A stretch of 64,000 bases of DNA from Candidatus Brocadia sp. GTDB lineage: Bacteria; Planctomycetota; Brocadiia; Brocadiales; Brocadiaceae. Below the pieces are notes generated by a model that made no database searches, was not told the origin of the DNA, and saw only the letters and a program-made list of their open reading frames with translations. The stretch lies in NCBI GenBank assembly GCA_011525665.1, contig WYAU01000012.1, positions 1 to 64,000 of the forward strand. The letters run 5' to 3'. The translations under genes and the position numbers were made by a program. Positions 62,493 through 64,000 of this stretch are shown here, piece by piece; within the stretch, counting starts at the first letter, position 1; each line of letters opens with the position of its first letter.

Positions 62493-63272
62493 ATGACCTA
62501 TTTAGACGCATTGATCCTTGCCATCATTGAAGGTATTACCGAATTTTTACCTGTTTCATCGACCGGACATATGGTAATCGCTTCTACATTTATGGGAATT
62601 AACGATAATACCTTAACAAAGAATTTTGAAATCGTCATTCAGCTTGGTGCGATCTTATCAGTGGTGGTACTTTACTGGCGCAAGTTCCTTACCTCTTTCC
62701 GGTTTTATTTGAAGCTGGCCTTTGCATTCCTGCCTGCTGCGGTTGTAGGTTTTCTCCTGGAAGATTATATCGACCGTTTACTGGCAAACGTATGGGTAGT
62801 AATTGCCTCACTGTTTCTTGGGGGAATCATCCTGATCTTTGTTGACCGATGGTTTAAACACGCCGAAGGGACGGAAGAGCAGGAAATATCCTGGTTTCAG
62901 GCCGTTAAAATCGGCTGCTTCCAGTGTATCGCAATGGTCCCGGGAGTATCACGAGCGGCAGCCACTATCATCGGTGGAATGGCGGTAGGGCTTAACCGGA
63001 GAACGGCCGCAGAATTTTCATTTTTTCTTGCCGTTCCAACCATGCTGGGAGCCAGCGCCAAGAAAATGATGGGTTTATACGGGACAATCGAGAATCATGA
63101 TATCGCCATCCTGCTTTTCGGGAGTTTCGTGGCATTCGCCGTAGCTATGTTCGCCATCAAGGCCTTTATCGGTTTCCTGAAACAACACGGTTTTAAATGG
63201 TTCGGATATTATCGCATAGTCTTTGGGGCGGCATTGGCCATCATTGCATTTGTTATGAAAATAAGCATGTAA
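62493..63272 (+). CDS. uppP: undecaprenyl-diphosphatase (UppP/BacA)
   Basis: 259 residues with about eight hydrophobic helices. IIEGITEFLPVSSTGHMVIA contains the conserved E-x-x-E-F-L-P-V-S-S-T-G-H, and VPGVSRAAATIIGGMAVGL has the P-G-x-S-R motif. It removes a phosphate from undecaprenyl diphosphate to recycle the lipid carrier that uppS makes; in many bacteria it gives bacitracin resistance. AAAGGGTG lies upstream of the start. Confidence 0.95.
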   Translation: MTYLDALILAIIEGITEFLPVSSTGHMVIASTFMGINDNTLTKNFEIVIQLGAILSVVVLYWRKFLTSFRFYLKLAFAFLPAAVVGFLLEDYIDRLLANVWVVIASLFLGGIILIFVDRWFKHAEGTEEQEISWFQAVKIGCFQCIAMVPGVSRAAATIIGGMAVGLNRRTAAEFSFFLAVPTMLGASAKKMMGLYGTIENHDIAILLFGSFVAFAVAMFAIKAFIGFLKQHGFKWFGYYRIVFGAALAIIAFVMKISM

Positions 63273-63596
63273 AACTTTAAGAAAACGTATTCGTTCCTTT
63301 CTGGAAAATTCCGGCAAGGCGCAGTGTCTTAAAAAAATATTTTGACCTTTTTAGAAAAAAACAAAACTACTCCTGTCAGGATTTAAAACCCTGACAGGGG
63401 TGACTCAGAAATTTCGTGCTTCGGATTTCGTCTTTTCCGACTCGTTCGGGTTAGGGCTCCCTGGCAGGATCTTTTCACTCTCAAACACGATAACAAACAC
63501 GCCATGTACGACTAGTTGTGGTTCAGCCTGTGCAAAGCGCGGTCGGTTACAACTGTTTATAAGGCGCCCATCGCAGTTGTCCCGTTCCTATTCAAC
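63273..63596. other. intergenic, inverted repeat, no gene seen
   Basis: A hairpin CCTGTCAGG / CCTGACAGG (63372-63380 and 63390-63398) around an AT-rich 9-nt loop may end uppP transcription and the converging gene. No coding signal. Confidence 0.5.
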
Positions 63597-64000
63597 TCAA
63601 TGCCAGCGTTTCATGTGGCTGGCATGGCTTTCCAGATAAGCACCCGGGCTGAAATACTTATCGTAAAACTCCAGTTCCAGGTGATGAGCCTGGAGATAAG
63701 TCAAAACGAAGATCGAGGGAATCGTGCCCGGAAACTTGCCGAAGCGGTCGTATACATACTGCGCCATGGTCGTCACGCAGTCCTTGAACTCTTCACTGTG
63801 GACTTTCGCGCTGCCCCGAATTTTCCGGTTGTCGCGGTACGGTCCGGCTGTATCGGGATGGAAAGGACCGCCGGGACCAAACTTTCGTTTCACGAGTGCA
63901 TCGACGGCGGCGCGCATAGTGGGATAGTGCGGCGGACAATAGCCTTCACACACTCCCGGTAGCCCTGTGGCATTGGGAAAAGGCCATCGTTCATCAGTAT
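63597..64000 (-). CDS. 3' part of an unknown gene, open past the window edge
   Basis: The frame stays open to the window end, so the start lies beyond 64000; the visible part is about 133 residues. It contains ERWPFPNATGLPGVCEGYCPPHYPTM, then FGKFPGTIPSIFVLTYLQAHHLELEFYDKYF, and ends ESHASHMKRWH. No family recognised. The many His near the end (HHLELEFYDKYF, HASHMKRWH) could bind metal; this is a guess. Annotation as a complete short ORF starting at 63953 would be wrong. Confidence 0.7.
   Translation of the reverse strand, partial: TDERWPFPNATGLPGVCEGYCPPHYPTMRAAVDALVKRKFGPGGPFHPDTAGPYRDNRKIRGSAKVHSEEFKDCVTTMAQYVYDRFGKFPGTIPSIFVLTYLQAHHLELEFYDKYFSPGAYLESHASHMKRWH

Overview
This window looks like chromosome from an anammox planctomycete (Brocadiales: Kuenenia, Brocadia or a relative). 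The main clues are a secreted octaheme cytochrome c of the hydroxylamine-oxidoreductase (HAO) family and a Na+-translocating Nqr-type redox pump. Moderate GC content and many dispersed palindromic repeats also fit. The lineage is an inference. No rRNA, tRNA or CRISPR array was found.

Layout. (1) 0.2-6.2 kb, minus strand: a tight seven-gene housekeeping operon, purA-uppS-cdsA-phoH-ybeY-recO-TPR gene, mostly joined by 1-4 nt junctions. (2) 6.2-10.4 kb: repeat-rich accessory DNA with two nuclease-like genes (a homing-endonuclease-repeat protein and an EEP phosphodiesterase). Each is followed by a structure resembling an integron attC site. (3) 10.4-18.3 kb: priA, whose 3' end is the attachment site of a 3.7 kb integrated element. 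The element has 25-bp direct repeats, internal arm-type repeats, an excisionase and a frameshifted tyrosine recombinase. It is followed by two decayed radical SAM genes. (4) 18.4-30.8 kb: aldo/keto reductase, APS reductase, a glycoside hydrolase, a secreted acidic repeat protein, the octaheme cytochrome with a small coupled ORF, cca, guaB, murB, a hicBA pair with a broken toxin, and a DUF3047 protein. (5) 31-37.7 kb, minus strand: an unusual Nqr/Rnf-type operon. Its A/C subunit carries two RnfC-type 4Fe-4S motifs, NqrD and NqrE are fused, and NqrF has a long C-terminal tail. (6) 37.9-44.3 kb, minus strand: ffh-rpsP-trmD-rplS-yraN-tatD/rSAM-GNAT-LOG. (7) 44.6-48.2 kb, plus strand: rpmE-prfA-prmC-murA. 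(8) 48.7-55.7 kb: porin, PhnD-like binding protein, a GGDEF-EAL sensor and a GAF-PAS sensor. (9) 55.9-64 kb: a deoB remnant, a PTS IIA-type protein, a CNNM/CorC-type protein, an SDR, a fused isoprenoid-alcohol-kinase-like/DUF92 protein, an rRNA methyltransferase, uppP, and the 3' part of an unknown gene.

The core genes serve envelope precursor supply (uppS, uppP, cdsA, murA, murB), purine synthesis (purA, guaB), translation and protein targeting. The accessory genes point to anammox-type redox metabolism plus active repeat and mobile-element dynamics. A recurrent theme is palindromic repeats placed in frame inside coding sequences: one copy in priA, and one in the octaheme cytochrome read from the opposite strand.
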